Source: Streptomyces sp. A012304
GTDB taxonomy: Bacteria > Actinomycetota > Actinomycetes > Streptomycetales > Streptomycetaceae
Length of the DNA stretch: 64,000 nucleotides
Assembly: GCF_026008495.1 (NCBI RefSeq)
Contig: NZ_BQUN01000095.1
Span: 22,583-86,582 of the forward strand
Reading direction: 5' to 3'
The translations under genes and the position numbers were made by a program. Shown in pieces: positions 25,667 to 33,620 of this stretch. How positions within the stretch are numbered: the stretch's first letter is position 1; each line of letters begins with the position of its first letter. A model generated the notes under the pieces. That model did no database searches. It was not told where the DNA came from and saw nothing but the letters and a program-made list of their open reading frames with translations.

Positions 25667-27055
25667 TTAGTTGCCTGCGAGACGGTCCAGGATCCGCGGG
25701 CCCAGGTCGGTCACGTCGCCCGCGCCCATGGTGAGAACGAGATCACCGGGCCGGGCCATTCCCGCGATCACGGAGGACACCGCGTCCTTGTCGTGGACCG
25801 CGGTGACGTCCGCGCCCGCCGCGCGGGCCGCGTCGATGATCAGCTCGCTGGTGACGCCCGGGACCGGGTCCTCGCGGGCCGGGTAGATGTCGAGGACGAC
25901 GGAGGCGTCCGCCAGGGCCAGCGACCGCCCCATCTCCTTGCCCAGCTCCTGGGTGCGGGAGAACAGGTGCGGCTGGAAGACGACCAGGATGCGGGCCTCG
26001 CCCGCCGCCGCGCGCATCGCCTCCAGGTCGGCCGTCATCTCCGTCGGGTGGTGCGCGTAGGAGTCGATGACCTGCACGCCGGCCTCCTCGCCCTTGAGCT
26101 GGAGGCGCCGCTTGACCCCGGTGTACGCGGCCAGCGCGGGGGCCAGTTCGTCCGCCGGCACCCCGAGGGCCGCGCCCGCCGCCAGCGCGGCGACGGCGTT
26201 GTGCGCGTAGTGCCGGCCGGGCACGGAGACCGTGAAGGTCAGCTCCCGCCCGTCCAGCAGCACGGTCACCCGGCTCTTCAGCCCCTGCGCCTCGACGGCC
26301 AGCACCCGCACGTCGGCGTCCTCGGCCTCGCCGTACGTCACCACGCGCACGCCCTCGACGCGCCGGGTCAGCTCGCGGGCGCCCTCGTGGTCGGCGGAGA
26401 TCACCAGCGTGCCGCCGGGCACGATCTTCCCGGCGAACGTCTCGAAGGACTCGTAGATCTCGTCCATCGACGCGTAGTTGGCGTGGTGGTCCAGCTCCAC
26501 GTTGAGGACGATCGCGACCTCGGGGGCGTACTTGTGGAAGCTGCGGTCGGACTCGTCGGCCTCGGCGACGAAGATCTCGCCCTCGCCGTGCAGCGCGTTG
26601 GAGCCGGGTGCGTCCAGGTCGCCGCCGATCGCGTAGGACGGGTTCAGCCCCAGCTCGCTCAGCGAGACCGCCAGCATGGACGTCGTGGTGGTCTTGCCGT
26701 GGGTGCCGGCGACCGCGATCGGGCGCAGCCCGTCCATCAGCCGGGCCAGCGCGTCCGACCGGTGGACCACCGGGATGCCCAGCTCGGCCGCGCGGGCCAG
26801 TTCGGGGTTGTCCGCGCGGATCGCGGACGACACGACGACACAGCTCGCGTCGTCCGCCAGGTGCTCGGCCGCGTGCCCGATGTGGACGGTCGCCCCGAGC
26901 GCCCGCAGCGCCTCCGCGGTCGCCGACTCCTTGGCGTCGCTCCCGGCCACCTTGGCCCCACGCTGAGCGAGGATCTTGGCGATCCCGGACATCCCGGCCC
27001 CACCGATCCCGATGAAGTGCGGTCGGTCCATGGCGGTAGGAAGGCCGGGTGCCAT
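25667..27055 (-). CDS. murC: UDP-N-acetylmuramate--L-alanine ligase MurC
   Basis: 462 aa. The N-terminal Rossmann motif is FIGIGGAGMSGIA, and the ATP loop is VAGTHGKTTTTS. Mur-ligase features EADESDRSF and DSYAHHPTE follow. It adds the first amino acid of the peptidoglycan stem in the cytosol. ATG 27055 follows GGGAGA. It lies outside the main dcw cell-wall cluster, followed by msrB. Confidence 0.96.
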   Translation of the reverse strand: MAPGLPTAMDRPHFIGIGGAGMSGIAKILAQRGAKVAGSDAKESATAEALRALGATVHIGHAAEHLADDASCVVVSSAIRADNPELARAAELGIPVVHRSDALARLMDGLRPIAVAGTHGKTTTTSMLAVSLSELGLNPSYAIGGDLDAPGSNALHGEGEIFVAEADESDRSFHKYAPEVAIVLNVELDHHANYASMDEIYESFETFAGKIVPGGTLVISADHEGARELTRRVEGVRVVTYGEAEDADVRVLAVEAQGLKSRVTVLLDGRELTFTVSVPGRHYAHNAVAALAAGAALGVPADELAPALAAYTGVKRRLQLKGEEAGVQVIDSYAHHPTEMTADLEAMRAAAGEARILVVFQPHLFSRTQELGKEMGRSLALADASVVLDIYPAREDPVPGVTSELIIDAARAAGADVTAVHDKDAVSSVIAGMARPGDLVLTMGAGDVTDLGPRILDRLAGN

Positions 27056-27144
27056 GCGAGTTCTCCCAAGATGCGGTGCGTAGGACAGTGCGAGGGGCCC
27101 CAGCCTATTGCGTACGGGAGCGCGCCCGGCCCGTGGCCCGCCCC

Positions 27145-27618
27145 CTAGGCCTTGCTGTGCGAGAAGAGCTTCAGCACCGGCACGCCCACCTTGTGCCGGG
27201 CCCTCGACGCCCAGTCCCGGTGGAAGAACTCCTCCACGTAGTGCGGATCGGTGAGAACGATCACCTCGTCCGCCCCCACCTCCTGGACGACGGCCTTCAG
27301 CGCGTCCAGGGGATGGTCCTCGACCAGCCGCCCCTCCGCCGCGCTGCCCGCGGTGCGCAGCGCCGTGAGGGACACCTCAAGCGCTCTCTCCCCGACGCTC
27401 AGCGCCTCCTCCCCCTCGGGGGTCTGCCCCTCGCGCACCGCCTCGTCGAGCTCGCCGAGGGCGATGTCGTCGATGGCTCTCAGCAGCCGGTCGGCCTGTT
27501 CGCCGCGCGGCTGGAGCAGCACGTGGAAGGAGACCGGCTCGTCCCCGTGCAAGGTGGTGACGAACTCCACGTCCGCGGACGTCAGGGCCTTCTCGATCAT
27601 CAAAACGCTTGTGAACAC
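27145..27618 (-). CDS. Conserved actinobacterial protein of unknown function
   Basis: 157 aa, soluble, acidic in the middle. It reads VEFVTTLHGDEPVSFHVLLQPRG and then ADEVIVLTDPHYVEEFFHRDWASRARHKVGVPVLKLFSH. The second part resembles the nucleotide-binding half of a stress-protein-like alpha/beta fold. Relatives in Streptomyces have been labelled indole-3-glycerol phosphate synthase, but the TIM-barrel motifs of TrpC are absent, so that name should not be carried over. Start GTG 27618 (AGGAGA); ATG 27600 is possible. It lies 89 bases upstream of murC on the same strand. Confidence 0.75.
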   Translation of the reverse strand: MFTSVLMIEKALTSADVEFVTTLHGDEPVSFHVLLQPRGEQADRLLRAIDDIALGELDEAVREGQTPEGEEALSVGERALEVSLTALRTAGSAAEGRLVEDHPLDALKAVVQEVGADEVIVLTDPHYVEEFFHRDWASRARHKVGVPVLKLFSHSKA

Positions 27619-27839
27619 CAGCGCCCCATTCTCCTGAGAGGACCCCCGTGGCCCTCAGCCTGCGTGGGCCGGCGCGGCCCTGCGGAAACCACCTTCCCCG
27701 CGCTCGCACGGGGCTGCGAGTCCTAGTCTGCCCACCCGAACTTAACCGGAACGGCATATTCCGCTGAATTCGGGACTCCGGTGGCGCTGAGCCCGAATGC
27801 CCCGGATTTCGCGTCTCACACCAGTCTTTTTCGGCAACG

Positions 27840-28733
27840 TCAGGCCCGGTCGCTCCGCGCGTACCGCCCATACAGGAAGCCGCCCTCCTCCAGGAGGGAC
27901 ATCAGCGCGAAGCGCTGCGGGACCGGCACGGACGGCCCGCCCGCGATCCGCTGCGCGTCGCCCGCGGTGAGCAGCGGCGAGACGGTCAGGCAGAGCTCGT
28001 CGAGCACCCCGGCGGCCACGAGTTGGCCCAGCAGCCGCGGACCGCCCTCGGTCAGCAGCCGGGTGTGCCCCAGTTCGGCGAGGGCCTGGACGGCCCGCGC
28101 GGGCTCCACGCCCATGCCGTCGCCGGCGATCACCACCCGGGCGCCGGCCCTCTCCGCGGTCGCGACGCGGTCCGGGGCCGCCGCCGCTCCGGTCAGGACC
28201 AGGGTGGGCACGAGCGGGGAGGTGAACAGCGGGAGCGAGAAGTCCAGGTCCAGGCTCGCGGTGACCACGGCGATCGCCGGGGCCGGGCCCTGTCCGGCCG
28301 CCTCCCGCCGCGCGGCGAACTCGGCACGCGCGCGGGCCGGGCGGTACCCCTCCTGCCGTACCGTTTCCGCACCCACGACGACCACATCGGCGAGGGCCCG
28401 CAGGGTGCCGAAGATCCGCATGTCGGTGGCGTTGGAGATGGGCTGGGACCGGCCGTCGTGCTGGGCGGCCCCGTCCAGCGTGGAGACCATGTTGCCCCGC
28501 AGCCAGGGCCGCGGCTCCCCCGGCTCGGGCTCGGGGTAGGCGTAGGCGTCGGCGATCTCGTCGAGGCTCCACTCGCGGTCCGGTGCCGTGTGGTTCGTTG
28601 CCGTGTGGTCCGGTGCCGAGCGATCCGGTGCCGAGCGATCCGGTGTCGCGTGGTCCGGTGTCGCGTGGTCCGGTGTCGCCCCCTCGCCGTAAACCGTGGC
28701 TGTCTGGTCGGTCACAGGGAACAGGCGTCGCAT
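27840..28733 (-). CDS. Pyrimidine reductase-family protein (RibD C-terminal/DHFR-like)
   Basis: 297 aa. After a variable N-terminus the reductase fold reads LRGNMVSTLDGAAQHDGRSQPISNATDMRIFGTLRALADVVVVGAETVRQEGYRP and later LLTEGGPRLLGQLVAAGVLDELCLTVSPLL. This is the family that reduces the ribosyl group of a pyrimidine in riboflavin biosynthesis or related NAD(P)H-dependent reactions. There is no deaminase half and no riboflavin cluster nearby. Residues about 20-52 are ATPDH/ATPDR/SAPDR-like repeats made by a 15-bp minisatellite. It is divergent from zapE with 37 bases between starts. Confidence 0.88.
   Translation of the reverse strand: MRRLFPVTDQTATVYGEGATPDHATPDHATPDRSAPDRSAPDHTATNHTAPDREWSLDEIADAYAYPEPEPGEPRPWLRGNMVSTLDGAAQHDGRSQPISNATDMRIFGTLRALADVVVVGAETVRQEGYRPARARAEFAARREAAGQGPAPAIAVVTASLDLDFSLPLFTSPLVPTLVLTGAAAAPDRVATAERAGARVVIAGDGMGVEPARAVQALAELGHTRLLTEGGPRLLGQLVAAGVLDELCLTVSPLLTAGDAQRIAGGPSVPVPQRFALMSLLEEGGFLYGRYARSDRA
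28580..28680. repeat. 15-bp coding minisatellite, about seven units
   Basis: Units of CCGGTGYCGNGYGRT repeat every 15 bases within the pyrimidine reductase gene, coding for five-residue units such as ATPDH and SAPDR. Copies 3/4 and 5/6 are identical pairs, a sign of recent slippage. Confidence 0.85.
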
Positions 28734-28770
28734 ACGGTGCAGTCTGGCACGAGCCTTACCATGGGGAACC

Positions 28771-29877
28771 GTGTCCTCCTCCAGCTCCGCCACCGGCCTC
28801 GACCCGATAGCCGAGGCGACCCCGCTGTCCCTGTGCGCCCGTGAGCCGCACGTCCCCGCGGACCGGCTGGTCGCCGAGATGGTGCCGCCGCCGCGCTTCG
28901 ACTCGGTCCGCTTCAGCACGTACATCCCGGACCCGAACCAGCCCAGCCAGACCGAGGCGGTGGGGGTCCTGGAGAGCTTCGCGGCGGGACTCGGCGGGGC
29001 ACCCGCGGCCGGCACCGCCAAACGGGGCTTCCTGGGTTTCGGCAGGGCGAAGGCGCCCAAGGCCCCGGCCGGCCCGCGCGGCGTCTACCTCGACGGCGGG
29101 TACGGCGTCGGCAAGACCCACCTGCTGGCCTCGCTGTGGCACGCGACCCCGGCCGAGCCCGCGCTGAAGGCGTTCGGCACCTTCGTGGAGCTGACCAATC
29201 TCGTCGGCGCCCTCGGCTTCCAGCAGACCGTGAAGACCCTCTCCGGGCACCGGCTGCTGTGCATCGACGAGTTCGAGCTGGACGACCCCGGCGACACCGT
29301 CCTGGTCTCCACGCTGCTCGGCAAGCTGGTCGACGCAGGCGTGGCGCTCGCCGCGACTTCCAACACCCTGCCGGGCAAGCTCGGCGAGGGCCGGTTCGCG
29401 GCCGCCGACTTCCTGCGCGAGATCCAGGGTCTGTCCGCGCACTTCCGCACCCTGCGCATCGACGGCGAGGACTACCGCCACCGCGGCCTGCCCGAGGCTC
29501 CGGCGCCGTACTCCGAGGAACAGGTGACGAAGGCGGCGTACGCCACCGAGGGCGCCTCGCTCGACGACTTCCCGCGTCTGCTGGAGCACCTCGCCAGGGT
29601 CCACCCGAGCCGGTACGGCGCCCTGACCGACGGCCTGAAAGCGGTGTGTCTCACGGACGTGCGGCCGATTCCCGACCAGTCGACGGCCCTGCGCCTGGTG
29701 GTCCTCGCCGACCGGCTCTACGACCGCGAGGTCCCCGTCCTCGCCTCCGGGCTGCCCTTCGACGGGCTGTTCAGCGAGGAGATGCTGAACGGCGGGTACC
29801 GCAAGAAGTACTTCCGGGCCATCTCCCGGCTCACCGCCCTGGCCCGCGACGCCAAGCGGCTCGTCGAGCCCGCCTAG
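28771..29877 (+). CDS. zapE: Cell division protein ZapE (AFG1-like ATPase)
   Basis: 368 aa. Walker A is DGGYGVGKTHLL and Walker B LLCIDEFELDDPGD. Sensor regions follow (AATSNTLPGKLGEGRFAAADFLREI), then SRYGALTDGLKAVCLTDVRPI, and the C-terminus contains GGYRKKYFRAISRL. In other bacteria ZapE is a nucleotide hydrolase acting on FtsZ at division. GTG 28771 is preferred because earlier in-frame codons overlap the divergent gene. Confidence 0.93.
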   Translation: MSSSSSATGLDPIAEATPLSLCAREPHVPADRLVAEMVPPPRFDSVRFSTYIPDPNQPSQTEAVGVLESFAAGLGGAPAAGTAKRGFLGFGRAKAPKAPAGPRGVYLDGGYGVGKTHLLASLWHATPAEPALKAFGTFVELTNLVGALGFQQTVKTLSGHRLLCIDEFELDDPGDTVLVSTLLGKLVDAGVALAATSNTLPGKLGEGRFAAADFLREIQGLSAHFRTLRIDGEDYRHRGLPEAPAPYSEEQVTKAAYATEGASLDDFPRLLEHLARVHPSRYGALTDGLKAVCLTDVRPIPDQSTALRLVVLADRLYDREVPVLASGLPFDGLFSEEMLNGGYRKKYFRAISRLTALARDAKRLVEPA

Positions 29878-29958
29878 TCGATCACAGCGCTCGGATCAAG
29901 GTTCGGTTCAAGCCACTCGACCCACGCTTTTGAGGCGCACTTCCGCGCGAAACGCTGA

Positions 29959-29990
29959 GTTAACCCTGCAAACAACTTTGCAGGGTTAAC
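29959..29990. repeat. Perfect 14-bp inverted repeat with a 4-base loop
   Basis: GTTAACCCTGCAAA at 29959-29972 is mirrored exactly at 29977-29990 around CAAC. It lies 81 bases after zapE and 70 before the next gene. No T-run follows, so it may be a hairpin terminator of actinobacterial type or the operator of a dimeric regulator. Its low GC content stands out strongly. Confidence 0.85.
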
Positions 29991-30060
29991 GTGTTTCTTG
30001 ACCAGCCGTTGACCAACCGTTGGTCCGGACTAGAGGTGTGGAGTGCCCGGAGGGAGGCGC

Positions 30061-30468
30061 ATGTTCCGAGGTACGACGGTACGGACCGTGGTTTCGATCC
30101 TCGCCGCCGTCCTGCTGGCCCTCCCGTTCTTCACACCAGCGTCTCCCTTCGCACACGCGCACACCAATCGTCACACCCAGGCCAAGGATCAGCCCGGAAT
30201 CAAACCCTCCGGCACCTCCGCGCGCGACGAGTCCGTCACGTCCAGCGCCTGCGACCGGTCCCGGGGACCGCTCGACCCCTTGCGCACCCGCGACCGCCTC
30301 CGCGCCGGCACCACGGCCGACTCGGCCTCCCAGGAGTCCGAGCGCGCCCCGCTGGCGCAGGATCGCGCGGCCACACGCCGGCACACCGGCCCGGCCGCGC
30401 CGTATCACCGTCCGTCGAGATCCTCGGCGGACCGCTCTCCGGCGGCACTCCAGGTCTTCCGCTGCTGA
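30061..30468 (+). CDS. Small secreted protein of unknown function
   Basis: 135 aa. The N-terminal signal segment is TVVSILAAVLLALPFFTPASPFAHA. The mature part is hydrophilic, rich in Arg, Ser, Ala and Pro with no recognisable domain and probably little fixed structure. ATG 30061 follows GGAGGGAGGC. It lies 82 bases before the carbonic anhydrase gene, so it may be transcribed with it. Confidence 0.65.
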   Translation: MFRGTTVRTVVSILAAVLLALPFFTPASPFAHAHTNRHTQAKDQPGIKPSGTSARDESVTSSACDRSRGPLDPLRTRDRLRAGTTADSASQESERAPLAQDRAATRRHTGPAAPYHRPSRSSADRSPAALQVFRC

Positions 30469-30550
30469 GAGAGCAGCAGAACAGCAGTTCCCCATCTGTC
30501 CTGCCCGTCCGACGCGTCCCCCACGACGCGCCAGGAGGAGTCACCACATC

Positions 30551-31132
30551 ATGCAGCCCCTCATCGACAACGCCCGTACGTTCGGACAGCGCCCTGAGGA
30601 GTTCGCCAGGCTCGCCGAAGGCCAGTCCCCGCAGGTCCTCTTCATCACCTGCTCCGACTCGCGGGTCGTTCCCGCCCTGATCACGGGCGCCCGCCCCGGC
30701 GAGCTCTTCGAGCTGCGCACCGCGGGCAACATCGTGCCCCCCTACGGTTCCCAGCCCCCCACCGGCGAGGCCGCGACCATCGAGTACGCCGTGGAGGTGC
30801 TCGGCGTCCAGGACGTCGTCGTCTGCGGTCACTCGCACTGCGGTGCCGTCGGCGCGCTGGTGCGCGGCGACGACCTCGACGCCGTTCCGACCGTACGCGA
30901 CTGGCTCGCGCACGCCGCCGGCGCGCCGTCGGCCGCCGACCCCGACGACCCGGCCGTCGCCCGGGACGTGCAGCACCATGTGCTCGCCCAGCTGCTGCGA
31001 CTGCGGTCCTACCCGTGCGTCGAGAAGCGGCTGGCGGACGGCCGGCTGCGGCTGCGCGGCTGGTACTACGAGGTGCACACCGGTGCCGTGCGCGAACACC
31101 GCGTCGACACCGACGCCTTCGAGGCCCTGTGA
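30551..31132 (+). CDS. Beta-class carbonic anhydrase
   Basis: 193 aa. Zinc ligands are Cys34 (ITCSDSR, with the Asp36-Arg38 dyad), His94 and Cys97 (CGHSHCG), the standard beta-class set. It interconverts CO2 and bicarbonate in the cytosol. ATG 30551 has an AGGAGG site. The end overlaps the start of the SulP transporter by four bases (GTGA), so the two are translated together, as expected for a bicarbonate or sulfate/proton exchange pair. Confidence 0.95.
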   Translation: MQPLIDNARTFGQRPEEFARLAEGQSPQVLFITCSDSRVVPALITGARPGELFELRTAGNIVPPYGSQPPTGEAATIEYAVEVLGVQDVVVCGHSHCGAVGALVRGDDLDAVPTVRDWLAHAAGAPSAADPDDPAVARDVQHHVLAQLLRLRSYPCVEKRLADGRLRLRGWYYEVHTGAVREHRVDTDAFEAL

Positions 31133-32622
31133 GCGCCGCGATGACCCAGCAGACGAACCCGCGCATATCCAAGTACCCCCACCTCAAGCAGGACTTCGCC
31201 GCCTCGCTCGTCGTCTTCCTGGTCGCGCTGCCGCTGTGCGTGGGCGTGGCCGTGGCCTCCGGCGTGCCGGCCGAGCTGGGCCTGGTCACCGGCATCATCG
31301 GCGGCATCGTCACCGGCATGATGCGGGGCTCCAGCCTCCAGGTGTCCGGTCCGGCGGCCGGTCTGACCGTGCTGGTCTTCGAGGCGGTGCAGGAGTTCGG
31401 GCTGCCCGCGCTCGGAGTGATCGTGCTGGCCGCCGGGCTGCTCCAGCTCGCGATGGGCGCCCTGAAGCTGGGGCGCTACTTCCGGGCGATATCCATATCC
31501 GTCGTCGAGGGCATGCTGGCCGGAATCGGTCTGGTGATCATCGCCGGCCAGCTGTACGCGGCGGCCGGGCTGAAGGCCCCCGCCTCCGGCCTCGACAAGA
31601 TCCTCGGGCTTCCCGGTGCCGCCGTCGACGCGGTGGGCAGCACCGAGGCGCTCGCCTCGCTCGCGGTCGGCGCCGGCACCATCGCCGTCATGCTGCTGTG
31701 GAAGCGGCTGCCGAAGGGCGCGCAGTCCGTGCCGGGCGCGCTCGCCGCGGTCGTCCTGGCGACCCTGGCCACCCTGGCGTTCAGCCTGCCCGTGGCGACC
31801 GTCGAGGTGAACGGCCTGCTGGACTCCGTCCAGCCGCCGGGCTCGGACGCCTTCGCCGAGCTGGCCAACCCGGCCCTCCTCGGCACGATCCTCGCCTTCA
31901 CCCTGATCGCCTCCGCGGAGAGCCTGTTCAGCGCCGCCGCCGTGGACCGGCTGCACGACGGTCCGCGCACCGAGTACGACAAGGAGCTGATGGCCCAGGG
32001 CGCGGGCAACGCGGTGTGCGGCGCGCTCGGCGCGCTGCCGATGACCGCGGTGATCGTGCGCAGCTCGGCCAATGTCCAGGCCGGGGCGAAGACCAAGGCC
32101 TCCCGGGTGCTGCACGGGGTGTGGCTGCTGCTGTTCGCGGCGCTGCTGCCGTCGGCCCTGGCCCTGATCCCGCTGCCCGCGCTGGCCGGCATCCTCGTGC
32201 ACGCGGGCTGGAAGCTGATCCCCTTCCGCGCCGTCGCGTCGCTGTGGCGGGGCCACCGCGGTGAGGCGCTGATCCTGGTGGTCACCGCCGTGTCCATCGT
32301 CGCGGTCAACATGTTCGAGGGCGTGCTGATCGGTCTGGCGCTGTCCGTGGCCAAGACCGCCTGGGAGGCCTCGCACATCAAGCTGGAGGTCATAGACAAG
32401 GGCGCCGGGCCCGTCCAGGTGTACCTGTCGGGCAACGCGACCTTCCTCAGGCTGCCGAAGATCCTCGACAGTCTGGAGGGGCTCCCGCAGGACCGCCCGG
32501 TCGAGCTGGACCTGTCCGGTCTGCACCACCTCGACCACGCCTGCCGTACGGCGCTGGAGAACTGGGCCGAGCGGCACAGCGCGGTCGGTACGGAACCGGT
32601 GAAGGTGACGACAGAGGTCTGA
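31129..32622 (+). CDS. SulP-family anion transporter with STAS domain
   Basis: A 497-aa membrane protein with 10-12 helices. SulP features include LVVFLVALPLCVGVAVASGVPAELGLVTGIIGG and SLQVSGPAAGLTVLVF near the N-terminus. A cytosolic STAS domain follows from about 415 (VQVYLSGNATFLRLPKILDSLEGL...VELDLSGLHHLDHACRTAL). Its partner carbonic anhydrase suggests bicarbonate or sulfate exchange. GTG 31129 overlaps the anhydrase stop; ATG 31141 is an alternative. Confidence 0.95.
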   Translation: MSAAMTQQTNPRISKYPHLKQDFAASLVVFLVALPLCVGVAVASGVPAELGLVTGIIGGIVTGMMRGSSLQVSGPAAGLTVLVFEAVQEFGLPALGVIVLAAGLLQLAMGALKLGRYFRAISISVVEGMLAGIGLVIIAGQLYAAAGLKAPASGLDKILGLPGAAVDAVGSTEALASLAVGAGTIAVMLLWKRLPKGAQSVPGALAAVVLATLATLAFSLPVATVEVNGLLDSVQPPGSDAFAELANPALLGTILAFTLIASAESLFSAAAVDRLHDGPRTEYDKELMAQGAGNAVCGALGALPMTAVIVRSSANVQAGAKTKASRVLHGVWLLLFAALLPSALALIPLPALAGILVHAGWKLIPFRAVASLWRGHRGEALILVVTAVSIVAVNMFEGVLIGLALSVAKTAWEASHIKLEVIDKGAGPVQVYLSGNATFLRLPKILDSLEGLPQDRPVELDLSGLHHLDHACRTALENWAERHSAVGTEPVKVTTEV

Positions 32623-32647
32623 CCTCAGCGCTTCCTCCGGCTTCTTC

Positions 32648-32688
32648 CCGTGGCCGGGTCCAGGGCATGGCCTCGGACCCGGCCACGG
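32648..32688 (+). terminator. Hairpin terminator after the SulP gene
   Basis: CCGTGGCCGGGTCC (32648-32661) pairs exactly with 32675-32688 across a 13-base loop. No T-run is visible, which is usual in Streptomyces. It is 25 bases past the SulP stop. Confidence 0.6.
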
Positions 32689-32741
32689 ACATATCGTTGC
32701 ATAAGCGGTCTTTCCAGGCCTCTGAGGCGGAGGAGGTCGTC

Positions 32742-33530
32742 ATGCTCGAGGAGCTGCTGACGGCGGCCGTGGCGGTCGGCGCCGGAGCGGTCGCGTACGT
32801 CGCGGCGGCCGCGCGGATCGTCAAGCAGTACGAGCGCGGAGTGGTCTTCCGGCTCGGCCGGGTCATCGGTGCCGTCCGCACGCCCGGCTTCACGATGGTG
32901 GTGCCGGTCGTCGACCGGCTGCGCAAGGTCAACATGCAGATCGTGACGATGCCGGTGCCCGCGCAGGAGGGCATCACCCACGACAACGTGACCGTCCGGG
33001 TCGACGCGGTCGTCTACTTCCGGGTCGTCGATCCGACGGCGGCGATCGTCAACGTCGAGGACTACCGCTTCGCCGTCTCGCAGATGGCCCAGACCTCGCT
33101 GCGGTCGATCATCGGCAAGAGCGAACTGGACGACCTGCTGTCCAACCGGGAGAAGCTCAACGAGGGTCTGGAGCTGATGATCGACAGCCCCGCGGTGGGC
33201 TGGGGCGTGCAGATCGACCGGGTGGAGATCAAGGACGTGTCGCTGCCGGACACGATGAAGCGGTCCATGGCCCGCCAGGCCGAGGCCGACCGTGAGCGGC
33301 GGGCCCGGATCATCAACGCGGACGCCGAGCTCCAGGCCTCGAAGAAGCTGGCCGAGGCGGCCCAGCAGATGTCCGACACGCCGGCCGCGCTCCAGCTGCG
33401 GCTGCTGCAGACGGTGGTGGCGGTGGCCGCCGAGAAGAACTCCACGCTCGTGCTGCCCTTCCCGGTGGAGCTGCTGCGCTTCCTGGAGAAGGCCCAGCAG
33501 CAGCCCCTCGCGCCGGGGCCGGACCGGTGA
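32742..33530 (+). CDS. Slipin (stomatin-like SPFH/band 7 membrane protein)
   Basis: 262 aa. An N-terminal membrane segment (LLTAAVAVGAGAVAYVAAAA) is followed by the SPFH domain: IVKQYERGVVFRLGRVIGAVRTPGFTMVVPVVDRLRKVNMQ and VVYFRVVDP. A coiled-coil-forming region (RQAEADRERRARIINADAELQASKKLAEAA) comes next. Such proteins form membrane scaffolds. ATG 32742 follows a GGAGGAGG site; the upstream extension to 32667 is not used. Confidence 0.93.
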   Translation: MLEELLTAAVAVGAGAVAYVAAAARIVKQYERGVVFRLGRVIGAVRTPGFTMVVPVVDRLRKVNMQIVTMPVPAQEGITHDNVTVRVDAVVYFRVVDPTAAIVNVEDYRFAVSQMAQTSLRSIIGKSELDDLLSNREKLNEGLELMIDSPAVGWGVQIDRVEIKDVSLPDTMKRSMARQAEADRERRARIINADAELQASKKLAEAAQQMSDTPAALQLRLLQTVVAVAAEKNSTLVLPFPVELLRFLEKAQQQPLAPGPDR

Positions 33531-33620
33531 CACCAGGGGCACGCGTGGTTCCCGGGGCGCACGCGGGGTGATAGACACGGCGGCGTCACCGTCCCTGTCC
33601 GCCAGCAGGAAGGTCACCCC

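Noticed and set aside
27145..27618. Indole-3-glycerol phosphate synthase label for this gene
   Set aside because: The protein is too short and has none of the TrpC barrel motifs; no trp genes nearby.
27690..27760. SigR-type promoter (GGAAT...GTT) upstream of the conserved gene before murC-msrB
   Set aside because: The spacing between the elements is 16 rather than 18-19 bases.
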